From the NCBI GenBank assembly GCA_018398805.1, contig JAGFBZ010000370.1, positions 1 through 64,000 on the forward strand: a stretch of DNA of 64,000 nucleotides. The letters run 5' to 3'. Below are positions 1 to 12,128 of the stretch, in pieces. The DNA comes from Hirundichthys speculiger (lineage: Eukaryota; Chordata; Actinopteri; Beloniformes; Exocoetidae). Numbering within the stretch: position 1 is the first letter of the stretch; the number at the start of each line of letters is the position of its first letter. The translations under genes were made by a program, and so were the position numbers. The notes beneath the pieces were generated by a model, which saw nothing but the letters and a program-made list of their open reading frames with translations, had not been told where the DNA came from and made no database searches.

Positions 1-246
1 GACATTTAGTACACGCGAGATCACATCATTTGTAGATCTTGCTCTGCTCAACTGGTTTTCTTTGACATCATTTCTGTCTTTAACAGTCACTGTGAAAGGT
101 GAGATATAAACTTTCTCTTCTGAAGGAAACTGGCACCTGATACATTTACATCTCTGAACTCTGTGTTCTTTTAACCCGTTATCTGTTTTGTGAATAATTA
201 AGAGACAGTTCCAGATGTTAACGCTGTGATATCTTGTCTTTTCAGG

Positions 247-1701
247 ATGAAGTGTCTTGTTATCTTTCTGGTATTGACCTTCGTCATCCTCTTGGCTGAA
301 CCTGTGGAGAGTCGAGGATGTCATCCTGGTGGCCTTTGTCCTCGTGGTTCTCCTACTCGTCCTGGTCTTGCTGGTCTTCCTGGTTTTTATGCTCCTCCTG
401 GTCGTCCTGGTCCTGCTGGTCCTGCTAATCTCCCTGGTTTTAATGGTTTTCCTGGTCCTCCTGTTGTTATTGGTCCTGGTCCTGCTGATGTTGGTAGTCC
501 TGCTGGTTTTCCTGGTTTTCCTCCTTATTTTCGTCAGAGGCTATCACGTGGTAAGTGTAAAGTGGAAAAAAATGCAGCATGCTTTATTTACACTCAATTT
601 GAAATAACAAATTCTCATTAAGTATTTCCATGAACAACATGAACATCCCATCAGGTCTACAAGCGCTCAGATGAGACAGAAAACTGCTTTAAAAGCCATT
701 TTTACAACACTGTCCAACAATCCTGCAGCTGTTCTGGAAGACTCGTTAACTGATCTGAGTTATTAAATGTATGTTGTTTGCTTGTCCGGTTCTCTAAATG
801 TGTTTTCCTGTAATAGTGCTGTCCTGGCAGCTCACCGTATTTGTTAATAGAGATGTAAAAGAAATTCATTTTTTGTCTCCATCATGTTTATTATTAGAGG
901 GAGAAAATCTGAAGCTGAGAAGATTAACGTATCATCCTTCTGGTTTCATGATGTTTCCTGTCATGAAAAAATAAGGATCTTACTAACCGCACCAGGAACA
1001 TTGTAGAACTCTGAAGTGAGTCCAGATGATGCTGGAACTCATTCAATACAACCACCACACATCTGGTTCTCACACTCTCTCAACCGACAAAGTGCTTTTT
1101 CTTAAGAATGAAACCTTTAACTTCCTGTCATGTCTGTGATTTGTATAAAAATATAAGAATAAAATTTCAACATCTTGGAAGTAAAGACTAAATGGAGTCT
1201 GACTGACTCAAATGAATTTAATGTCAGAACTATAACTTCTTAAAGCTGAGTACGTTTAAACGCTGCAGATCATGTTGAACAACTTAATCCTGTTGATTTT
1301 TAAATTTATAAAACCATTAACCGTTAAAAACGGTCACTTTAACAGTCACGCTCCGAAACGCTTTCCATTTATTCTCATCTCCTCATTTGTGTTTCAGAGT
1401 TCGTGAGAGACACTGGAAATGCTGTCGGGATGTAAGTGACAGTCGAAACAGATGAAAACATGAAAACATCTCTGTGGCCTAGTAAGGGTCATGACTTTCT
1501 AAACTAAGTCTCTTTCTCTTCAACCCAGCAGGAGGTAACGTGGGAGGAAACGTGGGTTCAGATGCAGTCACGGACAAGATTAGGACAAGTGGTGGTCACA
1601 ACAACAACAACAAAACATCAAAAGGCTGTGGTGGCATCCCAGGCTTTGGTGATGAATATGAGCTCAGAAGTCTCACAAACATACAGTTTTCAGCTGTGTA
1701 A
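247..1701 (+). CDS. Secreted peptide with piscidin-like leader and collagen-like Gly/Pro repeats
   Basis: A probable 5' UTR exon ends at a GT donor at 99. The first coding exon follows a CAG at 243-245, with ATG at 247, and ends at the strong donor GTAAGT at 551 (phase 1). Residues 1-22 (MKCLVIFLVL...AEPVES) form a signal peptide matching the length and MKC/AEP pattern of fish piscidin leaders. The next ~75 residues are rich in PG, AG and FPG triplets, an imperfect collagen-like tract, ending PPYFRQRLSRG. Piscidins normally carry an amphipathic helix there. Candidate later exons are 1398-1431 and ~1532-1701 (G-N-V-G-G-N-V-G..., TAA at 1699), with AATAAA at 1722. The simplest splice meets a stop just inside the last exon, and a second open frame is also possible, so the 3' half is unresolved. 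Secretion is inferred; function is unknown. Confidence 0.55.
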
Positions 1702-1786
1702 CACTGTTGGAGATTTTGCTGAATAAAACTAGCGTTTTTAAAAAACTGCTTGATACAACTGCACCTTGATTTCAAAAAGCAACATC

Positions 1787-3182
1787 AGGGGGTATACGAA
1801 GCAAGTTCACACAGCCAGGCTTTCTTTGGGTAGCTGGTTAACAACCTGAAACTCGCGATCAGAGATAACTGGTACCACCGGTGGTTATCAACTATCTTTG
1901 TTACCGCGGCTTTCTGTTTTTGCTCTGTGCGCGTTCACACGAAAGGGGGCGTTTGACGCGTCATTTGAACGCCTCTTCCGGATAAAATGGATAGATGGCA
2001 GTCGTATATTTCAGTCATAGGAACAGGTTTTTAAGCAGGGATGAGGATTTCAAAGAAATTTACGGCCAAGCAATACTGTTGGTGCGAATAAAGCCAGAGA
2101 GGAGTGCTGGCAAAAATTGCAGATCGGTAAATCGTAATGTGACAGTGTAGGTCCTGTCTGACCTCCGATTGATGACGTGTCCTGGTCGTGGCTCAGGGGA
2201 TATCCCTTTGGCTGACTGGATTATGCGTGACTTTCCCCGGAGTCTGGGATCAAACCCCGCCCGGGCCTCTGTAGTCTCTCTTGCCACAGTAAATTATATT
2301 TATTTCACATTAATACACTTAATTAATCTCCCTCCCTCTTTTAGAGCGCTTAAACTTTAAACTTAATGCAGCAGATTTAAACTTATGTAGGTGTGACTGT
2401 CCTATATGGATGATAAATAAAATCACTTTAGTTTTTTGCTAAATCTATGTAAATTATTTAAGATTAATATTATCTGTGATACCAATATAATTCACCGCCA
2501 CTTTAATAGGTACCCTATCACCCGGGGAATCTATGAATTATATTACAACATTTCCTGAAATCCACTCACACTGATTATCAATATAATACTATTATTTTAT
2601 GTTACCTGCGATTTAGTAAAACGCTTCTTTTATTTGAACGTGGGCAATGGCCAGGGAAACTACAAACATATTCAGCAGTTAGTAAGAGCCAGTACAACCT
2701 TTATTCCGATTCTGGCTCAGATTTTCTGCATCACCAACTAAATGCATGTAGGTTCCCGCGGCAAAGAAACGCATACCGTTTGCGCTACTGTGAGCGCACG
2801 GCTGCGTTTGGTGGCGCTGCCATATCTGGCTCTAGCAATTACAAATTAACGGATTCCCCTCAGATGGAAAATCTCTAGCGTTCATAGAGAATATGGTCAT
2901 GGGAAGCCAGCGGATCAGTCCGGTCTCTGAATACTCTCCCTCCATTGCACATCCTGGCGCTCAGGTCAACGGATTGGTGAAAGTGAAGGGCGGCGCTTTT
3001 TAAGCCGATTTGAGCCTAAACTCTGCACATACCTGCTTCCGGACCAGTTAAGATTGCAGAGTAAGTTACCATGGTGATCTAGCCAGGTTGAAAGAGAGCC
3101 ACCTTCGTGGTAACCGGAAATCCTGGTTTTAGCTCAACATACCTCGCTAACCCTCTAATCTCGCTTCGTAGTACACCCCTCA
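1787..3182. mobile_element. Non-autonomous TIR element, copy 1
   Basis: Starts AGGGGGTATACGAAGCAAG and ends with the inverse, ...CTCGCTTCGTAGTACACCCCT. The interior is almost the same as the element at 3333-4790, but with dozens of one- or two-base losses. No transposase frame is present. The flanks show no clear target duplication. The superfamily is undetermined. Confidence 0.7.
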
Positions 3183-3332
3183 GATATAATGTGTTTGTTT
3201 TATCGTCGTTTGTTTTTCTCTCTTCTTTGTTTTCTGTCCACTGTGTTTCTCATCTCTTCTCTAGATGCATTCAGCCAAATAACACAATTACACACAGATA
3301 CCCACATTTATACCTGCACTAAACATCTGTCC
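3183..3332. other. Spacer between the paired TIR elements
   Basis: 150 bp of T-rich sequence separating the two element copies. No gene or motif was recognised. Confidence 0.5.
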
Positions 3333-4790
3333 AGAGGGGTATACTACGAAGCAAGTTCGACACAGCCAGGCTTTCTTTGGGTGAGCTGGCTTAACAAACT
3401 GAAAACTCGCGATCAGAGATAACTGGTACCACGACGGTGGTTATCAACTATCTTTGTTAACCGCGGCTTTCTGCTTTCTGCTCTGTGCGCGTTCACACGA
3501 AAGGGGGCGTTTGACGCGTCATTTTGACGCCTCTTCCGGATAAAATGGATAGATTTGGCGGTCCGTATATTTCAGTCAGGAGGAACAGGTTTTAATAATG
3601 CAGGGCTATGAGGATTTCAAAGAAATCTTTACGGCCAAAGCAACACTGTAGTGCGAATATAAGCCAGAGAGGAGTGCTGGCAAAAAATTGCAGATCGTGT
3701 AAATTCGTAATGTGACAGTGTGAGGTTCCTGTCACTGACCTCCGATTGATCACGTGTCCTGGCTACATGGCTCAGGGTATATGCCTTTGGCTGACTGGCA
3801 TTATGCGTGTCTTTCACCGGGGAGTCTGGGGATCAAACCCCGCCCGGCCCTCTGTAGGTCTCTTGCCACAGTAAATTATATTTATTTCACCACTTAATGC
3901 ACCTTAATAATCTCCCTCCCTCTATTAGAGCGCTTAAACTTTAAACTTAATGCAGCAGATTTAAACATTATGTAGGTCTGACTGTCCCATTATGGATGAT
4001 AAATAAAAATCACTTTAGTTTTTTTGCTAAATCTAGTGAAATTAATTTAAGATTTAAATACTGTGATACCAATATACGTCACCGGCCACTTTAATAGGAC
4101 CCCTATCACCCTGGGGAATCTATGAATTATATTACAACATTTCACATGAATTCCACGTCACACACTGATTATCAATATAATGGACTTTAATTTATGTTAC
4201 CTGATTTAAAAACGCTTTCTTTTATTTGAAGCGTGGGCAGATGGCCAGGGAATACTACAAACATATTCGCAGTTTAGTAAGAGCAAGTACAACCTTTTAT
4301 TCCAGTATTCTGGCTCAGATTTTCTGCATCACCAACTAAATGCATGTAGGTTCCCCGGCAAAGACGCAAAGAAACGCACACCGTTTGCGTTACTGTGAGC
4401 GCACGGCTGCGTTTGGTGGCGCTGCCAATATCTGGCTCTAGCAGATTACAAATGTAACGTTTTCCCTCAGCTGGAATCTCTAGCGTTCATAGAGAATATG
4501 GTCATGGGAAGCCAGCGGATCGTCCGGTCTCTGAATACTCTCTTCCTATCCTCGCACATCCTGGCGCTAAAGTCAACGGGATTGGGTGAAAGTGAAAGGG
4601 CGGCGCTTTTTTAGAGCCGATTTGAGCCTAAACTCTGCACATAACCTGCTCCGGACAGGATAGTTTGAAGAGTAAGTTACCATGTGATCTAGCAGTTAAA
4701 AGAGAGCCACCTTCGTGGTACCGGAAATCCTGGCTTTAGACTCAACATACCTCGCTAACCCTCTAATCTCGCTTCGTAGTATACCCCTCT
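3333..4790. mobile_element. Non-autonomous TIR element, copy 2
   Basis: Perfect 20-bp terminal inverted repeats, AGAGGGGTATACTACGAAGC at both ends, with weaker inverted similarity further in. It lies in direct orientation with copy 1. Inside are sequences resembling a tRNA A box (3768-3778) and B box (3830-3840), conserved in both copies. There is no coding capacity. Confidence 0.75.
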
Positions 4791-5157
4791 GATGTTCATA
4801 CAAACAGATTCTCAGGTTTACGTATCCATCTTTTTAATTCACACAGTGATGTGAATCAGGCAACAATATCCTCACGTTCTGAACTTACTCAAGTTCATAA
4901 ATTGGAATATTTGATGCTAATTTTAATTTGAGGTAAAGAGGAGTAGTGACCTTAATTCATAGAAACGACTCATTTATTCATAATTTTACAATCCTGAGGG
5001 CCGATTCAGAATAATTCATATAACAATAAACAACAGCCCAGTAACTGTAACTGCATTAATGGACCAAATAACAATGATTGTTTTTTTTCCCTCCAGTTTT
5101 GAACCATATCGTTCAGTTTTGAACCGTACAATAGATAAATCTACCGACTCCAATAGA
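4791..5157. other. Intergenic, nothing recognised
   Basis: AT-rich unique-looking sequence. No open exon, repeat unit or RNA gene was seen. Confidence 0.4.
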
Positions 5158-5563
5158 ACATCCATCCATCCATCATCTATACCCGATTAATCCTCTGCAG
5201 GGTCACAGGGATCTGCTGGAGTCTATCCCAGTTCTCTTCAGGTCTAAGGCAGGGGTCCACCTGGACACCTGGACAGGTCTCCAGTCCATCACCTGGACAG
5301 GTCTCCAGTCCATCACAGGACCACCTGCAGACTAACAACCATGAACACTCACAATCACTCGTACGGGTAATTTAGAACCACCAGTTAACCTGACATGCAG
5401 GTCTTTGGACTGATGGAGGAAGCTGGAGAACCTGGAGGAAACCCAGAACAGCACCAGGAGAACATGGAAACTCCACACAGAAAGACCTGCTGAGGTTCAG
5501 ACCAGGAACCTTCTAGCTGTGAGGCAACAATGCTGACCACCAAGCCACCGTGCTGCCCCTCCA
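5158..5563 (+). repeat. Dispersed teleost interspersed repeat (SINE/LINE-tail type)
   Basis: Contains the familiar fish repeat text: CATCCATC head, a GGTCACAGGGATCTGCTGGA segment, paired CTGGACAGGTCTCCAGTCCATCAC copies, then GGAAACTCCACACAGAAAG and the CCAAGCCACCGTGCTGCCCC end. A 26-bp stretch around 5270-5300 is duplicated in tandem. Confidence 0.65.
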
Positions 5564-6130
5564 ATATTTAGGCATTTTGGGTCCAATTTCGCAGTTTTTA
5601 AGTCAAAAAGGGTGACCTACGTGAATTGTGTAGATCCGAGGAGTTTTTCTTTTTTTTTTTTTTTTTTTTTTCGGGGTGGTGGGGGGGGTGGTCTGAGTCA
5701 GGAGATTTTTTTTAATATATATATATCATATAATTGACCTAATAAGCAAACTGACCACTTCAGAAATCGGCCCTTTAAATGACACTTGGACATCAAATCA
5801 CACGCCAGATTGTTCCATTATTCCAGTCGTACCAACGTTCTTCATTCATGTGTACTCGGAGGTTACGTTGCTAAATGGGACTAGAAGCAGGACCTAGTGA
5901 TGTCCACACCAGGACAAGGCAGGTGAGCGTACGTTCACATTTCCTACCTACATTTACTAGTGGATTGAATTTGGTGAGTAATGGTTTTAATCGTTTTCAT
6001 AGTTTGCGGTAAAACAAAGTGACTGCCGTTCGCTACAGCTAACGTTGAATACTGTCGGAGCTAGCCAAAGCTCAGGTGAAAAACTGCTCCCGTTTGCTAG
6101 AAGTTCTTGTCAACATTAAAGAAGAAACAC
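5564..6130. other. Intergenic with T-tract and short TA run
   Basis: Holds a ~24-nt T tract (5649-5672), a G-rich patch and a (TA) run near 5717. No gene was recognised. Confidence 0.4.
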
Positions 6131-7270
6131 AGGTAGGGCCCTATGGAATCCGCAATCACGGAATCGCGGAATTTGAGATTAAAAACGGAATTCACTTTAA
6201 ATGCGCGATATAACAGAACTGAACTTTTCTTCGAATGCAACCCGCATCTCGGCACGTACAAGAACGCGTCCAAATGGCATCAATGCGCATCCACGTGGTC
6301 ACATGTGGACGTGCACAAACGTCTCCACCTCTGGAATTAACTCTTGTATAAAAAGCGTGAGTTGGCCTCAGTTGAACCCCTGAGAAAATAGCAGAGATCG
6401 TCTTAAACGGCTTAGTCACCAGTTAAACCATAGACGACCAGAGCATGTTTACTGGGAGGACACCAACTATCTGGAACTTTCAGGTAGCTGATAGGAATTG
6501 TCTGTGTAAAAATATTTTCATGTATATATCGGTGCAGAGGAGGAGGAGGAAGGAAGAGGAGGAAGCTCTACAGCAGAGTCCCAGACGAGCTCCGATCTGG
6601 GTGAAAAGATGCTCCATAGCGGTTAGCGGGTAGCGCAACCTGCTCTTAAAGACGCACTGATTGGTTAAACAGGTGGAACGTAAAAAGGCGAGAGTCACTC
6701 ACTGAGCAAAACACAAAGAGGCTGACAATTATTTATTTAAATGGTGATGTCTGTAATAGCTGGAACACCTAAAGAAAAACCCACTCATACACACAACCAG
6801 TGTTCAGTGCTTTGGATTTCATATACATCAGCATTAGTAAATATAGTTTTTGCTGTTATCAGACACATAGTTTTTCATGACATACCTGAAAAATATCAGG
6901 TACAAGCTAAAACAGTTCGTTTACTGCTGTTGCAATTTCTTTCTTTATTGCACTTTAAATAGATTTGACCTATTTTAGTTATTTTTTCTTAGTTATTTAT
7001 TACATAAAAAGAATTTTTGAATTTTTTTTTTGTCAAAAAATGTTTTGTTGGACACAATATGTTTGAAAGTATGAAAACATTATAGTTTACAGTTATAATT
7101 GCATTAATTGTCTATATTTCATTACTTTCTATACTGTCTTGGGGTTAAATTTGCATAAAATGCTGAAAACGTAATTCTCTAAAATTAAGAACCGAAAAAC
7201 ACAGCAAAATTAAAAAAAATTAAAATGGAATTTGAAAAAATATCTCTAATATCTCTGTAATTGGTGAATC
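6131..7270. other. Likely degraded DNA-transposon sequence
   Basis: Begins AGGTAGGGCCCTATGGAATC, resembling the end of the common fish GGGCCCTAT hAT-like family. No matching second terminus was found. Short open frames in 6143-6962 have no recognisable domain. Confidence 0.3.
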
Positions 7271-7274
7271 CATG

Positions 7275-7500
7275 TCAGGGGCGTGTGAGGATGATAATCA
7301 CGCGACGGCTGAGAAGGCTGAAGGTGAAGTTGTAAACTCTAGTCACTTGGTACGTGTACCACCGCTGGTACGTGAGCGCTCTCTGGTGGTACGCAGGGAA
7401 CGTCATGAGACTTTCCACATTTTCACTTAAAAAAAAAAAAATCAAAAACATACAATGCATTATCAATATAACATTTTAAATGAAATGTGTAGCTTGAGAT
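7275..7500 (-). repeat. Truncated inverted copy of the hAT element at 45512-46575
   Basis: The GAGCGCTCTCTGGTGGTAC and GTAGCTTGAGATAATTAAAAT segments are the reverse complement of the 3' part of the element at 46400-46560. Only about 200 bp remain and no second terminus is present. Confidence 0.6.
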
Positions 7501-7627
7501 AATTAAAATTGTGTCTTGAAAAAATATTTGTGGCATAACCCCATTTTGCACAGTTTCCTCCGCACCCCCCACCCTGGGCGTGCACACTTCTCACCTTTTT
7601 AACCCCTGACTCATTTTCATGTCTGAA

Positions 7628-7860
7628 TATTCAATTCAGTTCAATGCAAATTTATTTATTTAGCATCTGTTACAACATCAATTCTCTCTGCGCTTTACAG
7701 AGACCCAGATCATAACCCCCCAAGTAAATATCATTAACTAAAATTATAATATTAAATCTAAATCAATTGGCAAGTAAAAAAAACTCCCACAGCAGGAGAA
7801 AAAAAAACCTTTAAGTCAAACAGTGGCAGGAAAAACTCCACTTTAAGAGGTGTTGGTGTT
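7628..7860 (+). repeat. Dispersed teleost repeat (TTCAATTCAATT...CTTTACAGAGACCCAGATC)
   Basis: Shares a core (AGCATCTGTTACAA..., CTTTACAGAGACCCAGATCAT, AAATATCATTAACTAAAAT) with 57829-57945 and in part with 48930-49015. It ends in the GGCAGGAAAAACTCCACTTT motif common in fish interspersed repeats. Confidence 0.6.
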
Positions 7861-10006
7861 TTATGATTGGCTTTTATATTTATATTTTATATCATTTGAT
7901 TCAACAGTGTAATATACAGTGTAATATTACAGCGTAATAATCTTACAGGACACACTGGAAAACACATTTTACTGCAAAAAATATCAAGCAATATTATTAA
8001 TCACAAATTACAAAAAGAGGAATAGATGCCCATAGTTTTAGCTGTTTAGCTGGAGGACAAATCACAGGTTCAGATTGAAAAGAAGAATAAAAAACATAAA
8101 CTATGCTCCTTTTATTAAATAGATTCAGAAATTGTTTTAAGTTGATATTTATCAATGAAATGAGGCAGATAAACAGAATTATTGAAGAGCTTTGTTATCT
8201 CATATTGAATACATATCAGTCCTGGAATTATCAAACTTGGCCAACAAGTAAATGAAGATGGAATCTTCTAATTATGTTGAGATAAAATAAGAGGGTTCAT
8301 GGAGCACAAAGATGGACGCATGAGAAACAGCTCATAGATACAGGGCACCATTTGGAGCTAGCCTGCTGGACGAGGTGGACTGGTTTGGGCTAGGACTGGC
8401 CCATATATCCATATAAAAATTCAATATACTTTTAAATGTGATATGGAATTAGACTATATCGTATAGTTTTCTGTTTTGGAAAATACTACTTTCACCGTGG
8501 CATACAATTTATTCATTTATAGCATTCAAACTTAGTCAATTTGTAAGATTTCTTGTTTCAGTGTATATCATAGAGAAAACTGTTTGCAGAATTGCAGTCT
8601 GATATAAACTGTCATTGTGGACTGTCGTACAATCATCAAACCACTGGGTGGCACTGAAAAATGAGGGCCTTGAAGTGGTGCTTTCACAAATAAAGATAAT
8701 ATTTATGCTCTGGGACAATGAGTGTTGCAGACGCTGAAGAAATAAAGCTGAATTGAATGTCAGTGAAATTCAGGATGGTGATTTAAGTCCAGAGGTATGG
8801 AGCCCCGTTTGGGTCATAATTAAATGAATAAATGAGTCTATTATTATGAAATGCAGGCTTTTATTATTCTGAAATACGTATCCATTATTGGTGTGAATGC
8901 ATTAAGGCATTCACATCTACTGTTTTCCTGTTTCTCTTTATTATTCTATCTTCTTCTGCCAATTTTTGTCCGCTAACTACTTCTGCATACTTTGTGCGAT
9001 TTCTACCGTTCTTGTACCAAAATGTACCAAGTGTCAAACATTCTACTTAAACTTTTTGAAAAATCTTACTCAGTTTTATGATTCTTCAAATGTTCAAATC
9101 TACATTGAACTCATTGCAATTATTTTTCTGATGTTTTATGTACATTTTACACAATATATGTACTTTCACATTCTTTTTGGGACTTCAGCAGTTCTGCTAT
9201 CAAAATGTTCAACTCTTTCTGAAGATTTACGCCAATGACATACCTAATTATGCCTTTAAGGTGTCAAACATTGGAAAAGCTTTCTTTTTATGTAAGCATG
9301 CCTAAAATGGCATGCGTACATTGTTTAAATCATTTGAATTGTTACACTGTATTCAAAATGAAAGCTTCAAGCCTTTCAAATATGCTAAGCATGTAACAAA
9401 CTTTTCAGTCTTTTCAAGTCAAAGGTTTTTAATTTTAATATTTTAACATGAAGTTCAGCCATTTTAGTTGGTTCAGCTGTTCAGATTCCTCTCCAACCAG
9501 TTCAAAGTTCAGAAGGAGTCAAATTCCTTCAACAGAAAATATGAATTTGCTGGCCTCAAAATTACCTTTTTCCAGATGTTTTGCTAGATTTATTTTTTCT
9601 TTTTCATAATTATTATTTTTGTTTTTTAGTTGTTATTTTACTTGTTGTTATTATTATCATTTATTTGTTTTGTACACTACATTCAGCCAATAATACATCC
9701 ATTAATACTGTTAGGCTGTTCAAACATTACACTCACAGATTTAGTAAAATCTTGCTGAGTTTTATGATTCTTCAAATGTTCAAATCTGTTTGACTCATTG
9801 CAATTATTTTTTTGACTGAAAACTGAGGACCACTTCAGTCCACTGGCTCATGTTTAAAGTCCAGGTTTGTATTCATTTTCAGCGTTTTTTTTTATCCTTA
9901 GGTGGGAATCTTACCCGTGACACGACACAGGCAGAATGTGAACTTTAGAGGAAAAGGGTATCTGACACAGCCAGCTCCTTTGACTATTGATCCAACGGAA
10001 ATGTAA
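7861..10006. other. AT-rich intergenic region with a dispersed direct repeat
   Basis: No gene was recognised. A ~65-bp segment (AGTTTTATGATTCTTCAAAT... then CTCATTGCAATTATTTTT) occurs at about 9070-9130 and again at 9757-9812, suggesting a degenerate repeat family. Short open frames lack domains. Confidence 0.4.
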
Positions 10007-10014
10007 GTAATAAC

Positions 10015-11363
10015 CAGGGTTATTATAGTTAACGAAAACTAAGACTAAAACTAAAACTAGCAATGAAAAAATATTTCAGTTAACTGAAATAAAAATAAAA
10101 ACTACAATTAAAAAAAAAAACGAAAACTAAATAAAAACTACAATGAAGGATGTAAAACTAACTAAAACTAAACTGAATTGTAGATAAATTCAGCTTCGTT
10201 TTCGTTGTCGTTTCGTTTTCTCCCTCGATTACTGCCATAGAGATTACTGCCTGTCCTGCAGCAGCCGCTATGCTACCCTCCCTCCAGAGGGGGCAGCATA
10301 GCGGATATAGACCCTTTTCGGGCCAGCCCCCCGGAAGTACCCCGTCCGCCATTGCTGGGTTGTGCTACAGAGCGACACTTTCACCGGCTCGCAGATTAAC
10401 CAGTGTTTTTCTCTTTCTACAAATATATATTTTTATAATGTCGAGTCGGTCGAGTGGGAATACATGTTCCGTCATAAACTGTGCCAACAATGGTGTGAAA
10501 ATTCGACAATGGAAGAAGAAAGTATGCACGAAGACTGCCTTGTTTGCAGAACAAGAATTTAGGAAGACGTGGGTGAAAAATATCAACAGAAAGAACTTTG
10601 TTCCAAATGAATACAGCCGGGTGAGTTTTCGTTAACATTCAATCTCGTACTACTCATAGTCTAGCTGAGAGTCCCGGATGATTCTGGCCAAAAGAACAGC
10701 AGTATGAGGCTACTGTAGCCCTCGGCACTAGCACAAGCCTATAAATGAATGAATGAATGAATGAATGAATGACTTAGGAGAATGATAAAATAAATTAAAT
10801 ATAACATTAACACATAGCCTAATTTACCGCTCGCGTTAACATTACAGCAGCATAATCTTTATGGCTTGTTGACGTTAGTTATAGCCAGCGTTCCACAGTT
10901 TTTAGTGTTTGATTATGGGAATAGATCATGCTATTTCCATAACCAATCATTAAAAACAGCGATAAACTACCTTCATCTGTAACTGGAGGCCACTGCCTAA
11001 CATCATCAATCCAAGACATGTCTGCGTTATCAGTAACAGATGCTCCACGCTGCTGTGTTTGGGTTACTTGATGGAGCACCGCACACTCCAGTTATGGCGG
11101 GGCCACTAGGGGGCGCATGTCTACAATTTTCAAGTCGAAAAGGTGTATAATCTGCTGCATACTGCAAGAAGAAGAAAAACTAAACTAAGACTAAAACTAA
11201 ATAAAAACTAAACTGAAACTAGTCAATTCCTCAAAATAAAAACTAAACTAAAACTACTAAATTACTTGTTGAACTAACTAAAACTAAACTGAAATAAAAA
11301 AGCAAACTGGAAAACTAAATAGAAATAAAAACTAAAGAAAATTTCAAAACTATAATAACCTTG
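10015..11363 (+). mobile_element. Non-autonomous THAP-exon transposon (P-like), copy 1
   Basis: Terminal inverted repeats CAGGGTTATTATAGTT and CAAGGTTATTATAGTT are flanked by a perfect 8-bp duplication GTAATAAC (10007-10014 and 11364-11371). Both ends carry ACTAAAACTAAA-rich tails. The interior holds a THAP-type exon (10438-10620), but no catalytic transposase region. An 8-bp duplication plus a THAP domain fits the P superfamily; a hAT-like outer MITE carrying an older THAP element is an alternative. Sister copies: 12129-12993 and 53274-54601. Confidence 0.8.
10438..10620 (+). pseudogene. THAP-domain first exon of a P-like transposase (remnant)
   Basis: 61 codons from ATG to a GTGAGT donor at 10621. 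The translation has the THAP signature: N-T-C-S-V-I-N-C near the start, then R-K-T-W-V-K-N and R-K-N-F-V-P-N-E-Y-S-R before the splice site. THAP domains bind DNA through a C2CH zinc site; the second C-x2-H half would lie in the next exon, which is missing. Against the copy at 12259 this one lacks 22 bp after the GTATG, and that deletion happens to keep the frame open. No complete protein can be made. Confidence 0.65.
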
Positions 11364-11371
11364 GTAATAAC

Positions 11372-12128
11372 CAATGTAGCAATGACATCGGTATTTCTAC
11401 TGGTTTATAGGAGCCTAGTTTACTAGTTTATCTTCAGAATAGACTGAAACTGTAAAATATATCTATAGAAGCTGGCGTACAAAAGTCTGACTTTATTGTT
11501 CTGTCAGAAAGAGTGCAGGCACTCCTTGGATTGATTGAACTGGATTTATTGATTCCACACCAAAAGAACAATGTACAGTAGGGGTTTTATCATGGTGTGT
11601 TTCTCTGCAGTTTACAAATAAACAAACAATATGTATTGTATCCACAGAGGAACTCATGTGGTCTGATGGATAACATAAACATGCAAGGAAGATAAAGATC
11701 AATATCCAAAGTAAATAATTTCTAGGATTGGTCGCAAGTGGGGGTGCCAGACCACACCATTAATTGAAGAAAAAAAAGTTGAAGACGGCAACCGTAATTT
11801 CAGTTAACTTCACAGGATTTAAAAAAAAAAAACAAACATCAATGGCGTTCAACACAATATAACAACATCATTATGTCAGGGGCGCATAGAAGAACACAGA
11901 AGAACATATTTTGCTTGTATGTTAGACTGATGTGAGTTGACTCGAACGGTCACAGCAAATACTATCGGCCGTTTGAGTTTCATATTACTGACCCCATGAG
12001 GAATAAAAGCAGTTAACAGATAAAACAGATAAAGTAAACTTGCATGACATACCTGCACAACAGACACAGGTTGACAACATGTATTGAATGCTCGCACCAC
12101 TAACTGCAGAGCACCTTCCTTAAAGCGT
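11372..12128. other. Intergenic, nothing recognised
   Basis: Unique-looking sequence between two THAP elements, with A-tracts near 11770 and 11820. No coding signal was seen. Confidence 0.35.

Noticed and set aside
2060..2360. Short open frames on both strands across the tRNA-like segment
   Set aside because: They lie inside a non-autonomous TIR element and are broken by indels in copy 2.
1787..4790. Simple tandem duplication of host DNA
   Set aside because: Each copy has its own inverted termini and the 150-bp spacer is unrelated, which fits two transposon copies better.
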